This document shows, piece by piece, positions 41,670-54,364 of a stretch of DNA of 64,000 nt. The position numbers and the translations under genes were made by a program. The stretch's first letter is position 1; each line of letters begins with the position of its first letter. The notes beneath the pieces are model-generated. The model was not told the DNA's origin and did not search any database. It was given only the letters and a program-made list of their open reading frames with translations. Location: NCBI RefSeq assembly GCF_009735645.1, contig NZ_CP032550.1, forward strand, positions 434,001 through 498,000, written 5' to 3'. Origin of the DNA: Microbacterium oryzae. Lineage in GTDB: Bacteria > Actinomycetota > Actinomycetes > Actinomycetales > Microbacteriaceae.

Positions 41670-44117
41670 TCAGACCAGCGTGCGGCCGATCGACGACACC
41701 ACCGCGTCGAGCGGCTGACCCGACGCGTCGCGCTTGGCGAGCGTCTGCGGCAGCTTCCGCACCGAGCCGGTCGCATCGACGGCGAGAGCCGGATCGGGGC
41801 CGACCCACGCGAGGGTGAGCCGGTCCTCGCCGCGGAGGAACCCGTGCGCGCGCACTCCGCCGGTCGCGCGGCCCTTCGCGGGGAACTCCGAGAAGTCCGA
41901 GATCTTCGCGCGCCCGATGTCGGCGCCCGCGATCATGCCCTCGGCGCCGGAGACCGTCACCACCACGGTGTCGTCGCCGGAGGCCGCGCCGAAGAAGAGC
42001 GCGGTGCCCTTCGCGCTCAGCTTGACCCCGGCCATCCCGCCCGCACTCGCCCCCTGCGGGCGCACCGTCGCGGCCGAGAACCGCAGCAGCTGCGCGTCGG
42101 TCGTGACGAACACGAGCTCCGCCTCGTCCGGCGCCGGGGCCGCGCCGACGACCTCGTCGCCGGGCTTGAGCGCGATGACCTCGATCTCGGGCTTCGCCGG
42201 CACCGTCGCCGGGACCACACGCTTCACGACGCCCTGCGCGGTGCCGAGGGCGATCGGCGTGGTGTCGTCGAGAGCGACGAGGGCGATGACGCGCTCGGAC
42301 CGGTCGGTGAGCCCGATGTAGTCGTGCAGCTTCACGCCCACGCCCAGCTGCACCGAGCTCGCCGGCACCGACGGCAGGTCGACGGGATGGAACCGCACCA
42401 GCCGGCCGCGGTTCGTCAGCGCCCCCGCCTCGCCGCGCACCGTGGTCGACACGGTCGACAGGATGGCGTCGTGCTTGCTGCGGCGAGACGGTGCGGTCAG
42501 CTGCTGGCCCTCCGGGACTTCGACGCGCACGGCGCGGCCGGTCGTGGACAGCGCCACGAGCGTCGGGCCGTCGGCGATCTGCAGGTCGACGTCGGCGCTC
42601 TGCCGCGAGCGGGTGGCGGCGGGCTTGCCGTTCATGAGCAGCGTGCGGCGCGGCGTGCCGTACTTGTCCACGACGGCGTCGAGCTCGGCGGCGACCTGAC
42701 GGCGCAGCAGGGCGTCCGAACCGAGCAGCTCCTCGAGGTACGCGATCTCGGCGAGCAGCTCGTCGCGCTCCTTCTCGAGCTCGATGCGCGAGAACTTCGT
42801 GAGGCGCCGCAGCCGCAGCTCGAGGATGTACTCGGCCTGCACGTCGTCGAGGTCGAACACCTGGCACAGGCGCGCGCGGGCCTGCTCGGAGTCGTCCGAC
42901 GAGCGGATGACCTGGATCACCTCGTCGATGTCGAGGATGGCCACGAGGAGGCCGCGCACGAGGTGCAGCCGCTCCTGGCGGCGCGCGAGGCGGTAGCGGC
43001 TGCGCCGCGTGACGACCTCGATGCGGTGGTCGACGTAGACGCGGAGGAGCTCCACGAGGCCGAGCGTGTGAGGGCGCCCGCCGACGAGGGCGACGTTGTT
43101 GAAGTTGAAGGAGTCCTCGAGGGGCGTCAGCCGGTAGAGCCGCTCGAGCACCGCCTGCGGGTCGAAGCCGGTCTTCACGCCGATGACGATGCGCAGCCCG
43201 TTGTTGCGGTCGGTGAGGTCGGTGACGTCGCTGATGCCCTGCAGCTTCTTCGACTGGACGGCGTCCTTGAGCTTCTCGATGACGCGCTCGGGCCCGACCA
43301 TGTACGGCAGCTCGGTGACGACGATGCCGGTGCGCCGCGGGCCGATCTGCTCGACGGAGACCTTGCCGCGCACCTTGATGGCGCCGCGCCCCGTCTCGTA
43401 GGCGTCGCGGATGCCGTCGAGCCCGACGACGATGCCGCCGGAGGGGAAGTCGGGGCCCGGCACGAACTCCATGAGCTGGTCGAGCGTGGCTTCGGGGTTC
43501 TCGATGAGGAAGTTCGCCGCCGCGACGACCTCGGTGAGGTTGTGCGGGGCCATGTTCGTGGCCATCCCGACCGCGATGCCGGTTGTGCCGTTCACGAGCA
43601 GGTTCGGATACGCGGCCGGCAGCACGTCGGGCTGCTGGAACTGCCCGTCGTAGTTGGGCACGAAGTCGACGACGTCCTCGCCGAGGTCCTCGGTCATCGC
43701 CATGGCTGCCGAGGCGAGGCGCGCCTCCGTGTAGCGGGCGGCGGCGGGGCCGTCGTCGAGGGAGCCGAAGTTGCCGTGGCCGTCGACGAGCGGCACGCGC
43801 AGGGCGAAGTCCTGCGCCAGGCGCACGAGGGCGTCGTAGATCGCGGTGTCGCCGTGGGGGTGGAGCTTTCCCATCACCTCGCCCACGACCCGGGCGCTCT
43901 TCACATGGCCGCGGTCGGGACGCAGGCCCATCTCCGCCATCTGGTAGAGGATGCGCCGCTGCACGGGCTTCAGTCCGTCGCGGGCGTCGGGGAGGGCTCG
44001 CGAGTAGATGACGGAGTACGCGTACTCGAGGTACGACCCCTGCATCTCCGACTCGAGGTCGATGTCCTCGATGCGCTCGTCGACCGATGCGGCGTCGGAT
44101 GCCTGCTTGCGCGCCAT
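41670..44117 (-). CDS. parC: DNA topoisomerase IV subunit A (ParC), type IIA GyrA family
   Basis: The 815-aa breakage-reunion subunit has the winged-helix catalytic region with the active tyrosine Y129 in [10 protein letters not shown], the quinolone-contact segment [19 protein letters not shown] (residues 86-104), a coiled-coil tower and exit gate to about residue 470, and a C-terminal beta-pinwheel. No canonical GyrA box (QRRGGKG) is seen in the pinwheel. The nearest resembling segment is [11 protein letters not shown], which fits ParC better than GyrA. It is transcribed towards parE. Confidence 0.87.
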   Translation of the reverse strand: MARKQASDAASVDERIEDIDLESEMQGSYLEYAYSVIYSRALPDARDGLKPVQRRILYQMAEMGLRPDRGHVKSARVVGEVMGKLHPHGDTAIYDALVRLAQDFALRVPLVDGHGNFGSLDDGPAAARYTEARLASAAMAMTEDLGEDVVDFVPNYDGQFQQPDVLPAAYPNLLVNGTTGIAVGMATNMAPHNLTEVVAAANFLIENPEATLDQLMEFVPGPDFPSGGIVVGLDGIRDAYETGRGAIKVRGKVSVEQIGPRRTGIVVTELPYMVGPERVIEKLKDAVQSKKLQGISDVTDLTDRNNGLRIVIGVKTGFDPQAVLERLYRLTPLEDSFNFNNVALVGGRPHTLGLVELLRVYVDHRIEVVTRRSRYRLARRQERLHLVRGLLVAILDIDEVIQVIRSSDDSEQARARLCQVFDLDDVQAEYILELRLRRLTKFSRIELEKERDELLAEIAYLEELLGSDALLRRQVAAELDAVVDKYGTPRRTLLMNGKPAATRSRQSADVDLQIADGPTLVALSTTGRAVRVEVPEGQQLTAPSRRSKHDAILSTVSTTVRGEAGALTNRGRLVRFHPVDLPSVPASSVQLGVGVKLHDYIGLTDRSERVIALVALDDTTPIALGTAQGVVKRVVPATVPAKPEIEVIALKPGDEVVGAAPAPDEAELVFVTTDAQLLRFSAATVRPQGASAGGMAGVKLSAKGTALFFGAASGDDTVVVTVSGAEGMIAGADIGRAKISDFSEFPAKGRATGGVRAHGFLRGEDRLTLAWVGPDPALAVDATGSVRKLPQTLAKRDASGQPLDAVVSSIGRTLV

Positions 44118-44213
44118 TCAGCCCTCTCCTCGGGTGGGACGGAACTCCGGCCACCTGTCGTCGGCGCTGCGGGCGCGGAGGACGAGCGCCCCCGCTGTGG
44201 GAGACTGGCCCGG

Positions 44214-45338
44214 ATGTCCCTCATCGTACCGTCGGGCCCTGCGAACGCCCGGAGCCTCACCGAGATCGCGGACGAGACGCTGCGCTCCCTCGACGGCACC
44301 GGCACCTGGCTCGCCTCCGTGACATCGGCGGTCGTCGTCGTCATCGACGGGCTCGGCGCCATCCAACTGCGCGCCCACGCCGGGCACGCGCGGCGCCTCG
44401 CGAGCGCGATGGCCAAGAAGGACGTCGCGCGCAGCGTCTTCCCCTCGACCACGGCCGCGGCGCTCACGAGCACGCTCACCGGGGCATGGCCGGGGGAGCA
44501 CGGCCTCGCCGGCTACCGGGTTCTCGACCCCGCGCGCGGCCGTCTCGTCAACCAGCTCAACGGCTACGAGCGGGACGGGCTGGACCCCTCGACCTGGCAG
44601 CGCGCATCGACGGTGTTCGAACGCGCGGCAGCGCAGGGGCGCCCCGCGTTCGCGGTGGGACTCGCGGAATACGAGCGCAGCGGATTCACCGGCGCGGTGC
44701 TGCGCGGCGCGCGCTACGTGCCCGAGGACGCGGTCCGCGCGCGCCTCACCACGGCGTATGCCCTCGCGGCCGCCGAGCCCGGCTCGCTCGTCTACTGCTA
44801 TCTGCCCGAGGCGGACAAGGCAGGCCACCGCCACGGCGTCTCCTCCGAGGCGTGGCTCGCCGCGCTCGAGGAGATCGACGCGGCCTTCGCCGCCGTGGTG
44901 CCCGCGGGCGTCGGAGTGCTCGTCACCGCCGACCACGGCATGGTCGACGTGCCGTCCCATCGGCACGTGCTGCTCCGCGAGGGCGACCCGCGCCTCGACG
45001 GCGTCGCCCACATCGGCGGAGAGCCGCGGATGCTGCACCTCTACCTCGACGATGGCGCGGACGCCGACGCCGTGGCGGCGACCTGGCGCGCGGAATCCGA
45101 GCGCACCGCTGACATCGCCACCCGCGAGGAGGCGGCCGCTGCGGGGCTCTTCGGCCCGGTGGAGGAGGCCGTGTCGCGCCGCGTCGGCGACGTGCTCGTC
45201 GCAGCGCGCGGCCTGTGGGCGTTCTACGACGACCGTCTCGCCGACAAGCGCCCGCAGCTCATGGTGGGCCAGCACGGCTCCACCACGCCGGAGGAGACGA
45301 CCGTCCCGCTCATCCGGCTCGGCGCGTACGCACGCTGA
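44214..45338 (+). CDS. Alkaline phosphatase superfamily nucleotide pyrophosphatase/phosphodiesterase
   Basis: The 374-aa protein fits the type I phosphodiesterase/nucleotide pyrophosphatase family. Metal-site residues are visible in VVVIDGLGA, the nucleophile threonine in FPSTTAAALTS, PEADKAGHRHG, VTADHGMVD, and the late His in VGQHGS. There is no signal peptide, so it is probably cytoplasmic. Substrate unknown. A GAGACT hexamer 7 nt before ATG 44214 suggests a leaderless start. It is divergent from parC, about 96 bp away. Confidence 0.85.
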   Translation: MSLIVPSGPANARSLTEIADETLRSLDGTGTWLASVTSAVVVVIDGLGAIQLRAHAGHARRLASAMAKKDVARSVFPSTTAAALTSTLTGAWPGEHGLAGYRVLDPARGRLVNQLNGYERDGLDPSTWQRASTVFERAAAQGRPAFAVGLAEYERSGFTGAVLRGARYVPEDAVRARLTTAYALAAAEPGSLVYCYLPEADKAGHRHGVSSEAWLAALEEIDAAFAAVVPAGVGVLVTADHGMVDVPSHRHVLLREGDPRLDGVAHIGGEPRMLHLYLDDGADADAVAATWRAESERTADIATREEAAAAGLFGPVEEAVSRRVGDVLVAARGLWAFYDDRLADKRPQLMVGQHGSTTPEETTVPLIRLGAYAR

Positions 45339-45410
45339 GCGTCAGCGCACGTCCCAGCGTCAGCGCACGTCCCTCCGCCGGCCGAGCAGCGGATGGCCGC
45401 GCGGCCATCC
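45338..45410. terminator. 18-bp duplication and palindromic terminator
   Basis: AGCGTCAGCGCACGTCCC occurs twice in tandem (45338-45355 and 45356-45373). A perfect 20-bp palindrome, GGATGGCCGC followed by GCGGCCATCC (45391-45410), then lies between the convergent phosphodiesterase and sepH genes and probably terminates both. Confidence 0.6.
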
Positions 45411-45416
45411 GAGGGA

Positions 45417-46424
45417 TCAGTCGTCCGCGCGCGCTCCGAAGACGATCTCGTCCCACGAGGGCATCGAGGTGCGACCGCGTCGGCGCGATCCGCCGGGCTC
45501 GGCGGGGTTCGCCTCGGGCTCCGAGCGGCGGCCGGACTCGCCGCCGTCGAGGATGGCCACGGGGGAGGCGGGCTCCTCCGCGGGGCTTTCCTCCGGCTCC
45601 ATCACCGGCGCGCTCTCGCGCTGCCCGCGGCGGCGGCGCAGCGCCTCCAGCAGGTCGGCGGTCTCCGCATTGGGGGCGTCGGCGTTCGGCGCGTGCTTCG
45701 TCGCCGCCTCGCGCACCGAGGGGATGGCGCGGGTCATGCCGTCCGTCGCCCCCTCCTGCTCGGGCGTGCGGCGCGGGCCGAAGGCCGCCGCATCGAACCG
45801 GTCGTCGTCCGCCGTCTCGGCGGTGTCGAGCGCCCGCAGCCGCGGGATGAGGCCCTCGGGCATCGGCCCCTGCCGGGACAGCTGCGTCGCGTCTGCATTC
45901 AGGGGAGCCAGGGCGCTGCGGCGCGGATCGAAGCTCCATCGGGCGTCGTGGTCGACCTCGGCGGCCGTGAACTCGAGCTTGACGATCCAGCCGGTCTCGT
46001 CCTTCCAGCTCGTCCACCGCTCACCCGATGCCTGCAGATCGGCGAGCTTCGAGCGGATGGCCTCGCCGAACGTTGGGTTCTGGTCGCCCGTGAGATCGGC
46101 GCCCATGAGCACGGGAACCGAGAGCGCGCGGCCCACGATGTGCTCGCGCTCGGCGAGCACGGGGCTCTCGAATCGGCGGACGTCGGCCACGCTCGCGCCG
46201 AGGAGCTCGGCGACCTGCTCGGCGGTGAGACCGGCGCGGATGTGCTGCTGGATGTCGCGCGGACTCGCCGACGGCGGGCGCGGCTCCTCGCGGTGCGACG
46301 CGCGGTCGATGCGCCGCAGCTCGGAGCGCAGCAGGTCGTCGACGGGGAGCGTGAAGCGCTGCCCTGATTCGTTCGCGAGGACGAGCTTGCCGTCCTCGGT
46401 CCCCACGATCGTGAGCTGATCCAT
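45417..46424 (-). CDS. sepH: Cell division regulator SepH (DUF3071)
   Basis: The 335-aa protein begins with the DUF3071 domain, which contains a helix-turn-helix (GLTAEQVAELLGASVADVRRFE, residues about 65-86) and a WSFDPRRSALAPLN segment. A long disordered acidic/basic C-terminal half ends in SMPSWDEIVFGARADD, the conserved tail. In Streptomyces and mycobacteria SepH binds FtsZ and promotes its assembly. ATG 46424 has AGGAGCAGGAGC just upstream. Confidence 0.9.
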   Translation of the reverse strand: MDQLTIVGTEDGKLVLANESGQRFTLPVDDLLRSELRRIDRASHREEPRPPSASPRDIQQHIRAGLTAEQVAELLGASVADVRRFESPVLAEREHIVGRALSVPVLMGADLTGDQNPTFGEAIRSKLADLQASGERWTSWKDETGWIVKLEFTAAEVDHDARWSFDPRRSALAPLNADATQLSRQGPMPEGLIPRLRALDTAETADDDRFDAAAFGPRRTPEQEGATDGMTRAIPSVREAATKHAPNADAPNAETADLLEALRRRRGQRESAPVMEPEESPAEEPASPVAILDGGESGRRSEPEANPAEPGGSRRRGRTSMPSWDEIVFGARADD

Positions 46425-46561
46425 GCTCCTGCTCCTCACACGATGCCCATGGTGTCGTGCCATGCTTTCACGGGCACGGCGTCGGGGCTGGGAATACGGC
46501 GGGCGCGCCGCGGGTTTCATCGCGAGCACGGTGACCCGCAGCGAGCCGACGCGCTGAGCAT

Positions 46562-46590
46562 TTGCGAAAGGCGCGGTCGTCGTGCAAACT
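46562..46590 (+). promoter_or_regulatory. Possible promoter of the DUF4193 gene
   Basis: TTGCGA and CAAACT are separated by 17 nt in the 230-bp gap between sepH and DUF4193. The -10 match is weak. The remaining leader shows only a poor ribosome site (GAAAGAAG). Apart from this I see nothing in the gap. Confidence 0.3.
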
Positions 46591-46654
46591 ATCGCCGCCC
46601 CGCCCGACGTCGGGGATCAGCAACACCCGATGACGAAAGAAGTGACGCCCTCAG

Positions 46655-46951
46655 ATGGCAACCGACTACGACGCGCCGCGCAAGAGCGAAGACGACAACA
46701 ACAACGAGTCGATCGAAGCGCTCAAGGCGCGCCGCCCCGACAACGCGGGCTCGATCGACTCGGAGGACGCTGACAACCCCTCGAGCTTCGACCTGCCCGG
46801 CGCCGACCTCTCCAACGTGGAGCTCGACGTCGTCGTGCTCCCGCCGCAGGATGACGAGTTCACCTGCATGAACTGCTTCCTCGTGAAGCACCGCTCGCAG
46901 CTCGACCACGACGGGGCCGACGGCCTCATCTGCCGCGACTGCGCTGCGTGA
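46655..46951 (+). CDS. DUF4193 protein (zinc-ribbon C-terminus)
   Basis: The 98-aa protein has an acidic N-terminal region and a C-terminal pair of cysteine motifs, FTCMNCFLV and ICRDCAA, that probably bind one zinc ion. DUF4193 proteins are conserved in actinobacteria, usually next to dut and sepH as here. The function is unknown. The 3' end overlaps the convergent DUF3093 gene by 26 bp. Confidence 0.9.
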   Translation: MATDYDAPRKSEDDNNNESIEALKARRPDNAGSIDSEDADNPSSFDLPGADLSNVELDVVVLPPQDDEFTCMNCFLVKHRSQLDHDGADGLICRDCAA

Positions 46952-47429
46952 TCTGCGCGCGCACCACGGCCGCCGCGAGGCGGTCGGGGGTGCGCGTGGA
47001 GATCGTCCACGATGTGACGGGGTCGTCGGGATCGATCACCGGGATGACCACCACCGGATCGATCCCGCCCCGCACGAGATACCAGCCCCGAGGATCGAGC
47101 CCCACGCCGCGCGCATTCCGCGCCTCCTCGCCGGAGAGCGCGACGGGCTCTCCGAGGTGCTCCACCTCGATCCGCGCCCGGCCCGCGTGCAGGCGGCCGT
47201 CGGCCACCGCCACGACGGGCGATGCGGCCAGGAGCAGGGCGATGAGCCCGACGGCGGCGGCCACGCCCAGCGCGAGCGAGATGGCGGGGTCGATGCGCAC
47301 GAAGACGAGTGCGACCATCGGCGCGACGATCGCGGCGGCGCCGAGCAGCCAGAGCGAGGGCGAGAGCCGCTCGCGGTAGGTGGCGCCCTGTGCGGACGCG
47401 CGGTTCGGGGACGACACTGTGTTCTGCAT
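46926..47429 (-). CDS. DUF3093 membrane protein
   Basis: The 167-aa protein starts with about 20 polar residues, then two membrane helices (LWLLGAAAIVAPMVALVFV and a second at about 50-72), and a C-terminal domain of about 90 residues with the DUF3093 features ARGVGLDPRGWYLVRGGI and DPDDPVTSWTISTR. It is divergent from dut with only 12 bp between starts. The function is unknown. Confidence 0.85.
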   Translation of the reverse strand: MQNTVSSPNRASAQGATYRERLSPSLWLLGAAAIVAPMVALVFVRIDPAISLALGVAAAVGLIALLLAASPVVAVADGRLHAGRARIEVEHLGEPVALSGEEARNARGVGLDPRGWYLVRGGIDPVVVIPVIDPDDPVTSWTISTRTPDRLAAAVVRAQITQRSRGR

Positions 47430-47435
47430 TACCCT
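47430..47435 (+). promoter_or_regulatory. -10 element (TACCCT), leaderless dut
   Basis: TACCCT ends 6 nt before GTG 47442. The hexamer abuts the divergent DUF3093 start codon. Confidence 0.45.
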
Positions 47436-47441
47436 CGTTGC

Positions 47442-47891
47442 GTGACCGATATCGTGGACGTCCCCATTGTGGCATCCGAGACTCCGGCCTACGCGCATGC
47501 CGGCGACGCGGGAGCCGATCTCGTCGCCGGCGAGTCGCTGACTCTCGCGCCGGGAGAGCGCGCTCTGGTCGGCACCGGCGTGCGGATCGCCCTGCCCGAG
47601 GGATTCGCCGCGTTCGTCGTGCCGCGCAGCGGACTGGCCGCCAAGCACGGGATCACCATCGTGAACGCGCCCGGGACCGTCGACGCCGGCTATCGGGGCG
47701 AGATCAAGGTCGCCCTGCTCAACACCGATCAGCGCGAGCCGTACCGCATCGACGAGGGCGACCGCATCGCCCAGCTCATCGTGATGCCCGTGACGCGCGC
47801 GCGATTCACCCCGGTCGACGACCTGCCCGACTCCGCACGCGGGGCCGGCGGGTTCGGATCGACCGGCTACCAGACACGAGGAGTGGCATGA
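47442..47891 (+). CDS. dut: Deoxyuridine 5'-triphosphate nucleotidohydrolase (dUTPase)
   Basis: The 149-aa trimeric enzyme hydrolyses dUTP to dUMP, keeping uracil out of DNA and supplying dTMP synthesis. All five dUTPase motifs are visible: AGDAGADL, PRSGLAAKHG, NAPGTVDAGYRGE, GDRIAQLIV and GAGGFGSTG. GTG 47442 gives the family length. Its TGA overlaps the next ATG, beginning the dut-DUF3710-DUF3159 operon. Confidence 0.95.
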   Translation: MTDIVDVPIVASETPAYAHAGDAGADLVAGESLTLAPGERALVGTGVRIALPEGFAAFVVPRSGLAAKHGITIVNAPGTVDAGYRGEIKVALLNTDQREPYRIDEGDRIAQLIVMPVTRARFTPVDDLPDSARGAGGFGSTGYQTRGVA

Positions 47892-48496
47892 GCGACGAGT
47901 CCGTTCAGCACAGCGACGACACCGCACCCGCGGAGGCGCCCACGCGCAACCGCGCCGAGGAGGGGCCGTTCGACGAGAGCGAGGCGAACCCCGTCCGCCC
48001 GTACATCGATCTCGGCGGCGTCAAGATCCTGCCGCGCGAGGGTCTGAACCTCCGCCTGGAGGTCGAGGAGCAGTCCAAGCGCATCGTCGCGGTCGGACTG
48101 GATTACGCCGACTCCACGCTGCAGGTCCAGCCGTTCGCGGCGCCGCGTTCTACGGGCCTGTGGGACGAGACCCGCGACCAGATCCGCGACCAGGTGCGCC
48201 AGCAGGGCGGCCGCGTCGAGGAGCGCGAGGGTCCGCTGGGTGCCGAGCTGCTCGCCGAGGTGCCCGTCGTCGCCGGCGGCGGCGGCGCCGAGAAGCGACT
48301 CGCGCGCTTCATCGGGGTGGATGGCCCGCGCTGGTTCCTCCGCGGCGTGATCGGCGGGCGCGCGACGAGCGAGCCGGAGGCCGCGGCGCAGGTCGAGGAC
48401 CTCTTCCGCTCCATCGTCGTCGTCCGCGGCGGCACCCCGATGCCCCCGCGCGACCTCATCCCGCTGAAGATGCCGCAGACCCCGGGCGCCGCGTGA
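47888..48496 (+). CDS. DUF3710 protein
   Basis: The 202-aa soluble protein has a disordered acidic N-terminus followed by the DUF3710 core: RPYIDLGGVKILPREGLNLRLE, then LQVQPFAAPRS, LWDETRDQIRDQV and GVDGPRWFLRGVI. The family is conserved beside dut in actinobacteria and has no known function. It overlaps both neighbours by 4 bp (ATGA and GTGA). Confidence 0.9.
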   Translation: MSDESVQHSDDTAPAEAPTRNRAEEGPFDESEANPVRPYIDLGGVKILPREGLNLRLEVEEQSKRIVAVGLDYADSTLQVQPFAAPRSTGLWDETRDQIRDQVRQQGGRVEEREGPLGAELLAEVPVVAGGGGAEKRLARFIGVDGPRWFLRGVIGGRATSEPEAAAQVEDLFRSIVVVRGGTPMPPRDLIPLKMPQTPGAA

Positions 48497-49230
48497 CCGG
48501 ACCCGACGAGCACGCGAAGGGGGCGCCGCGCGCGTCGGACGCGCTCGGCGCCGCGCTCGGCGACGCCGCCCGTCGCATGGGTCTCGACCCCGCGCAGGAG
48601 CGGAGCGCCGGGCACGTGGTCTGGGGCGCGATGGGCGGATGGCGCGGCGTGCTGGAGTCGGTCCTGCCGAGTCTCGCCTTCGTCGTGCTGTTCACGCTGC
48701 GCCCCGATGCGCTCGGCCTGGCGCTCGGCGTCTCGGTCGGGCTCGCCGCGGTCTTCACCGTCGTGCGCCTCGTGCAGAAGTCCCCGCCGTCGGCCGCCTT
48801 GGGCGGCCTCATCGCCGCCGCTGCCGCGGCCGCGCTCGCCCTGTGGACCGGGCGCGGGGAGGACAACTTCATCCCCGGGTTCTTCACCAACGCGATCTAC
48901 GGCTCGGCGCTGCTCGTCTCGGCGCTGGTCGGCTGGTCGCTCATCGGCCTGGCGGCCGGGTTCCTCATGAGCGAGGGCACCGCGTGGCGCGCCGATCCCC
49001 GCAAGCGGCGGGTGTTCTTCTGGCTCGCCATCGCGTGGTCGGCGCTCTTCTTCGCCCGGCTTGGCGTGCAGCTGCCCCTCTACTTCGCCGGCGACGTCAC
49101 GGCGCTCGGCACCCTGAAGCTGGTGATGGGCCTGCCGCTGTTCGCCCCGCTGGTCGCGGTGACGTGGCTCGCGGTCCGAGCGCTCTACCGACCGGGCGAC
49201 GAGCCGACGGACGCGCGCGCCGCTCGGTGA
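48493..49230 (+). CDS. DUF3159 membrane protein
   Basis: The 245-aa protein has five or six predicted membrane helices beginning at VLPSLAFVVLFTL. The conserved DUF3159 segment GRGEDNFIPGFFTNAIYG lies between helices. It is the last gene of the dut operon. GTG 48493 overlaps the DUF3710 stop. The function is unknown. Confidence 0.9.
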   Translation: MTGPDEHAKGAPRASDALGAALGDAARRMGLDPAQERSAGHVVWGAMGGWRGVLESVLPSLAFVVLFTLRPDALGLALGVSVGLAAVFTVVRLVQKSPPSAALGGLIAAAAAAALALWTGRGEDNFIPGFFTNAIYGSALLVSALVGWSLIGLAAGFLMSEGTAWRADPRKRRVFFWLAIAWSALFFARLGVQLPLYFAGDVTALGTLKLVMGLPLFAPLVAVTWLAVRALYRPGDEPTDARAAR

Positions 49231-49250
49231 GCGCGGCGCCCCTCGTGGTA

Positions 49251-49276
49251 GATTTATCTCGACATCGAGATAAATC
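49251..49276. promoter_or_regulatory. Perfect palindromic operator upstream of acnA
   Basis: GATTTATCTCGA (49251-49262), a 2-nt centre (CA) and TCGAGATAAATC (49265-49276) form a perfect palindrome of 12-bp arms. It is AT-rich for this genome. Size and symmetry suit a dimeric MarR- or TetR-like regulator. Its centre lies about 134 bp upstream of the acnA start codon and about 62 bp before the predicted transcript start. Confidence 0.7.
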
Positions 49277-49313
49277 GCGCACTGCCGAGGCCCCTCGCCT
49301 CGCCCACGGCCGG

Positions 49314-49319
49314 TAAGGT
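49314..49319 (+). promoter_or_regulatory. -10 element (TAAGGT) for acnA
   Basis: TAAGGT would start transcription near 49326, giving a leader of about 72 nt with AGGAGGAGA ahead of GTG 49398. Confidence 0.45.
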
Positions 49320-49397
49320 CCGCCTTCCTAGCCGAACCGGTGAGACGGCGAGCAAGATGGGGGCGTAAGTGCGCGGTCGACCAGGAGGAGACAGCCC

Positions 49398-52256
<2,859 letters not shown>

Positions 52257-52271
52257 CCTGCACTCCTCACA

Positions 52272-52302
52272 CGACGGCCCCGGGATCATCCCGGGGTCGT
52301 CG
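52272..52302 (+). terminator. Terminator after acnA
   Basis: CGACGGCCCCGGGAT pairs with ATCCCGGGGTCGTCG (one G-T pair) 16 bp after the acnA stop. Confidence 0.8.
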
Positions 52303-52345
52303 TCGTCTGCGGGCCCGCTTCGCGCCCTCTCCCAGCGGCCCGGCG

Positions 52346-52351
52346 TAGGCT
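52346..52351 (+). promoter_or_regulatory. -10 element (TAGGCT), leaderless dxs
   Basis: TAGGCT ends 6 nt before ATG 52358. Confidence 0.55.
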
Positions 52352-52357
52352 CGGAGC

Positions 52358-54313
52358 ATGAGTCTGCTCGACGGCATCGCCGGCCCCCGCGACCTGGACG
52401 CCCTGTCTCAGGACGAGCTCGCGACCCTCGCGGAGGAGGTGCGGGCGTTCCTCGTGGAGAACGTCGCGCGCACCGGCGGCCATCTCGGTCCGAACCTCGG
52501 CGTGGTCGAGCTGACGATCGCCCTGCACCGCGTGTTCGAGTCGCCGTCCGACCCGATCATCTGGGACACCGGGCACCAGTCGTACGTGCACAAGCTGCTG
52601 ACGGGGCGCAAGGACTTCTCCGCCCTGCGGTCGCGCGGCGGTCTCGCCGGCTACCCGCAGCGCTCCGAGAGCGAGCACGACGTCGTCGAGTCGTCGCACG
52701 CGTCGAGTTCGCTGAGCTGGGCGGATGGCATCTCCCGCGCCTTCCAGCGCACCGGTCGTGCCGATCGCCACGTCGTGGCGGTCGTCGGCGACGGCGCGCT
52801 CACCGGCGGCATGACGTGGGAGGCGCTCAACAACATCACCGACGACAACGAGCGCAACCTCGTCATCGTCGTCAACGACAACGGCCGCTCCTACGCCCCG
52901 ACGATCGGCGGCATGGCCCGCTACCTGAACCGCGTGCGGACGGGGGAGGTCTACCGCGATCTCGGCGAGAAGTCCGGGCGCCTGGCCGGCCGCTTCGGCT
53001 CCGCGGGCCGCGCGCTCTACCGCGGCGTGCGCGGCGGCACGCACGGGTTCCTCTCGCGCCTGACCAACAACAGCGAGCTCTACTCGCAGCTGGACATCAA
53101 GTACCTCGGGCCCGTCGACGGCCACGACCTGCCGGCGCTCATCGAGACGCTGCAGCTCGCGAAGGCCTTCGGAGCGCCCGTGCTCGTGCACGCCATCACG
53201 GAGAAGGGGCGCGGGTATCAGCCGGCGCTCGACGACGTCGCCGACCAGTTCCACGCCGTCGGGCGCATCGACCCGCTCACGGGCGACCCCGTGGGCGGAG
53301 CGGCCGCCCAGGGCTGGACCGACGTCTTCGCCGACACGCTCGTGCGCGTGGGCGAGGAGCGCGACGACGTCATCGCGATCACGGCGGCGATGCTGCGCCC
53401 GACCGGCCTCGCGCCGTTCGCCGAGCGATTCCCCGACCGGGTGTACGACGTCGGCATCGCCGAGCAGCATGCGGTCACGTCCGCGGCGGGCCTGGCGTAC
53501 GGCGGGCTGCATCCCGTGGTCGCGCTCTATGCGACCTTCATGAACCGCGCCTTCGACCAGGTGCTCATGGACGTCGCGCTGCACCGCGCAGGCGTGACCT
53601 TCGTGCTCGACCGCGCCGGCGTGACCGGGCCGGATGGCCCGAGTCACCACGGCATGTGGGATCTCGCGCTGCTGAACATCGTCCCCGACATCCGCCTCGC
53701 CGCCCCGCGCGACGCCGAGCGCCTGCGGGAGGAGCTCGAGGAGGCCGTCGCCGTGGACGACGCGCCCACGGTCATCCGCTATCCGAAGGGCGCGGTGGGT
53801 CCGGAGATCCCCGCACTCGAGCGCCTCGCGGACGGCGTCGACGTGCTCGCGCGCGCGGATGAGGAGGACGTGCTCATCGTCGCGATCGGGGCGTTCGCCG
53901 CGACCGCGCTCGACGTCGCCCGGCGACTCGGCGACCAGGGCATCGGAGCGACGGTCGTCGACCCGCGCTGGGTGGTGCCGGTGTCGCCCTCGATCGTCGA
54001 GCTCGCCGACCGTCACCGTCTCGTCATCACCCTGGAGGACGGCATCCGCGTCGGCGGCATCGGCACGCGCGTGCGTCAGGTGCTGCGCGAGGCGGGCGTC
54101 GACACCGCCGTGGACGAGCTCGGGCTGCCCGATGCGTTCATCGACCACGCCTCCCGCGAGCAGGTGCTGACCGACGCCGGCCTCACGCCGGCGAAGATCG
54201 CGCAGGATGTCGTGTCGCAGGTGCTGGGCACCCGCGTGCCGGTGGCGCGTCCGGAGAAGGGCGGCCGCGGCCTCCCCGCCATGATCCGCGAGGGCCGCGG
54301 CGCGTCCTCCTGA
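52358..54313 (+). CDS. dxs: 1-deoxy-D-xylulose-5-phosphate synthase
   Basis: The 651-aa thiamine-diphosphate enzyme condenses pyruvate and glyceraldehyde 3-phosphate, the first step of the MEP isoprenoid pathway, which feeds undecaprenyl carrier, menaquinone and carotenoids. Motifs include the substrate His in [11 protein letters not shown], the ThDP motif [18 protein letters not shown], and the catalytic Glu in [11 protein letters not shown]. Length fits the family. It is followed by a stable terminator. Confidence 0.96.
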   Translation: MSLLDGIAGPRDLDALSQDELATLAEEVRAFLVENVARTGGHLGPNLGVVELTIALHRVFESPSDPIIWDTGHQSYVHKLLTGRKDFSALRSRGGLAGYPQRSESEHDVVESSHASSSLSWADGISRAFQRTGRADRHVVAVVGDGALTGGMTWEALNNITDDNERNLVIVVNDNGRSYAPTIGGMARYLNRVRTGEVYRDLGEKSGRLAGRFGSAGRALYRGVRGGTHGFLSRLTNNSELYSQLDIKYLGPVDGHDLPALIETLQLAKAFGAPVLVHAITEKGRGYQPALDDVADQFHAVGRIDPLTGDPVGGAAAQGWTDVFADTLVRVGEERDDVIAITAAMLRPTGLAPFAERFPDRVYDVGIAEQHAVTSAAGLAYGGLHPVVALYATFMNRAFDQVLMDVALHRAGVTFVLDRAGVTGPDGPSHHGMWDLALLNIVPDIRLAAPRDAERLREELEEAVAVDDAPTVIRYPKGAVGPEIPALERLADGVDVLARADEEDVLIVAIGAFAATALDVARRLGDQGIGATVVDPRWVVPVSPSIVELADRHRLVITLEDGIRVGGIGTRVRQVLREAGVDTAVDELGLPDAFIDHASREQVLTDAGLTPAKIAQDVVSQVLGTRVPVARPEKGGRGLPAMIREGRGASS

Positions 54314-54316
54314 CCC

Positions 54317-54349
54317 GACGAGGGGCGGGCGCCTGCCCCGCCCCTCGTC
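54317..54349. terminator. Bidirectional terminator after dxs
   Basis: GACGAGGGGCGGG (54317-54329) pairs with CCCGCCCCTCGTC (54337-54349), between dxs and the convergent beta-oxidation operon. Confidence 0.85.
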
Positions 54350-54364
54350 CTCCGCCGCGGTCCG

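Noticed and set aside
39379..44117. gyrB and gyrA near the replication origin
   Set aside because: The genes are convergent, no dnaA, dnaN or recF is nearby, and the pinwheel lacks a clear GyrA box. ParE/ParC fits better.
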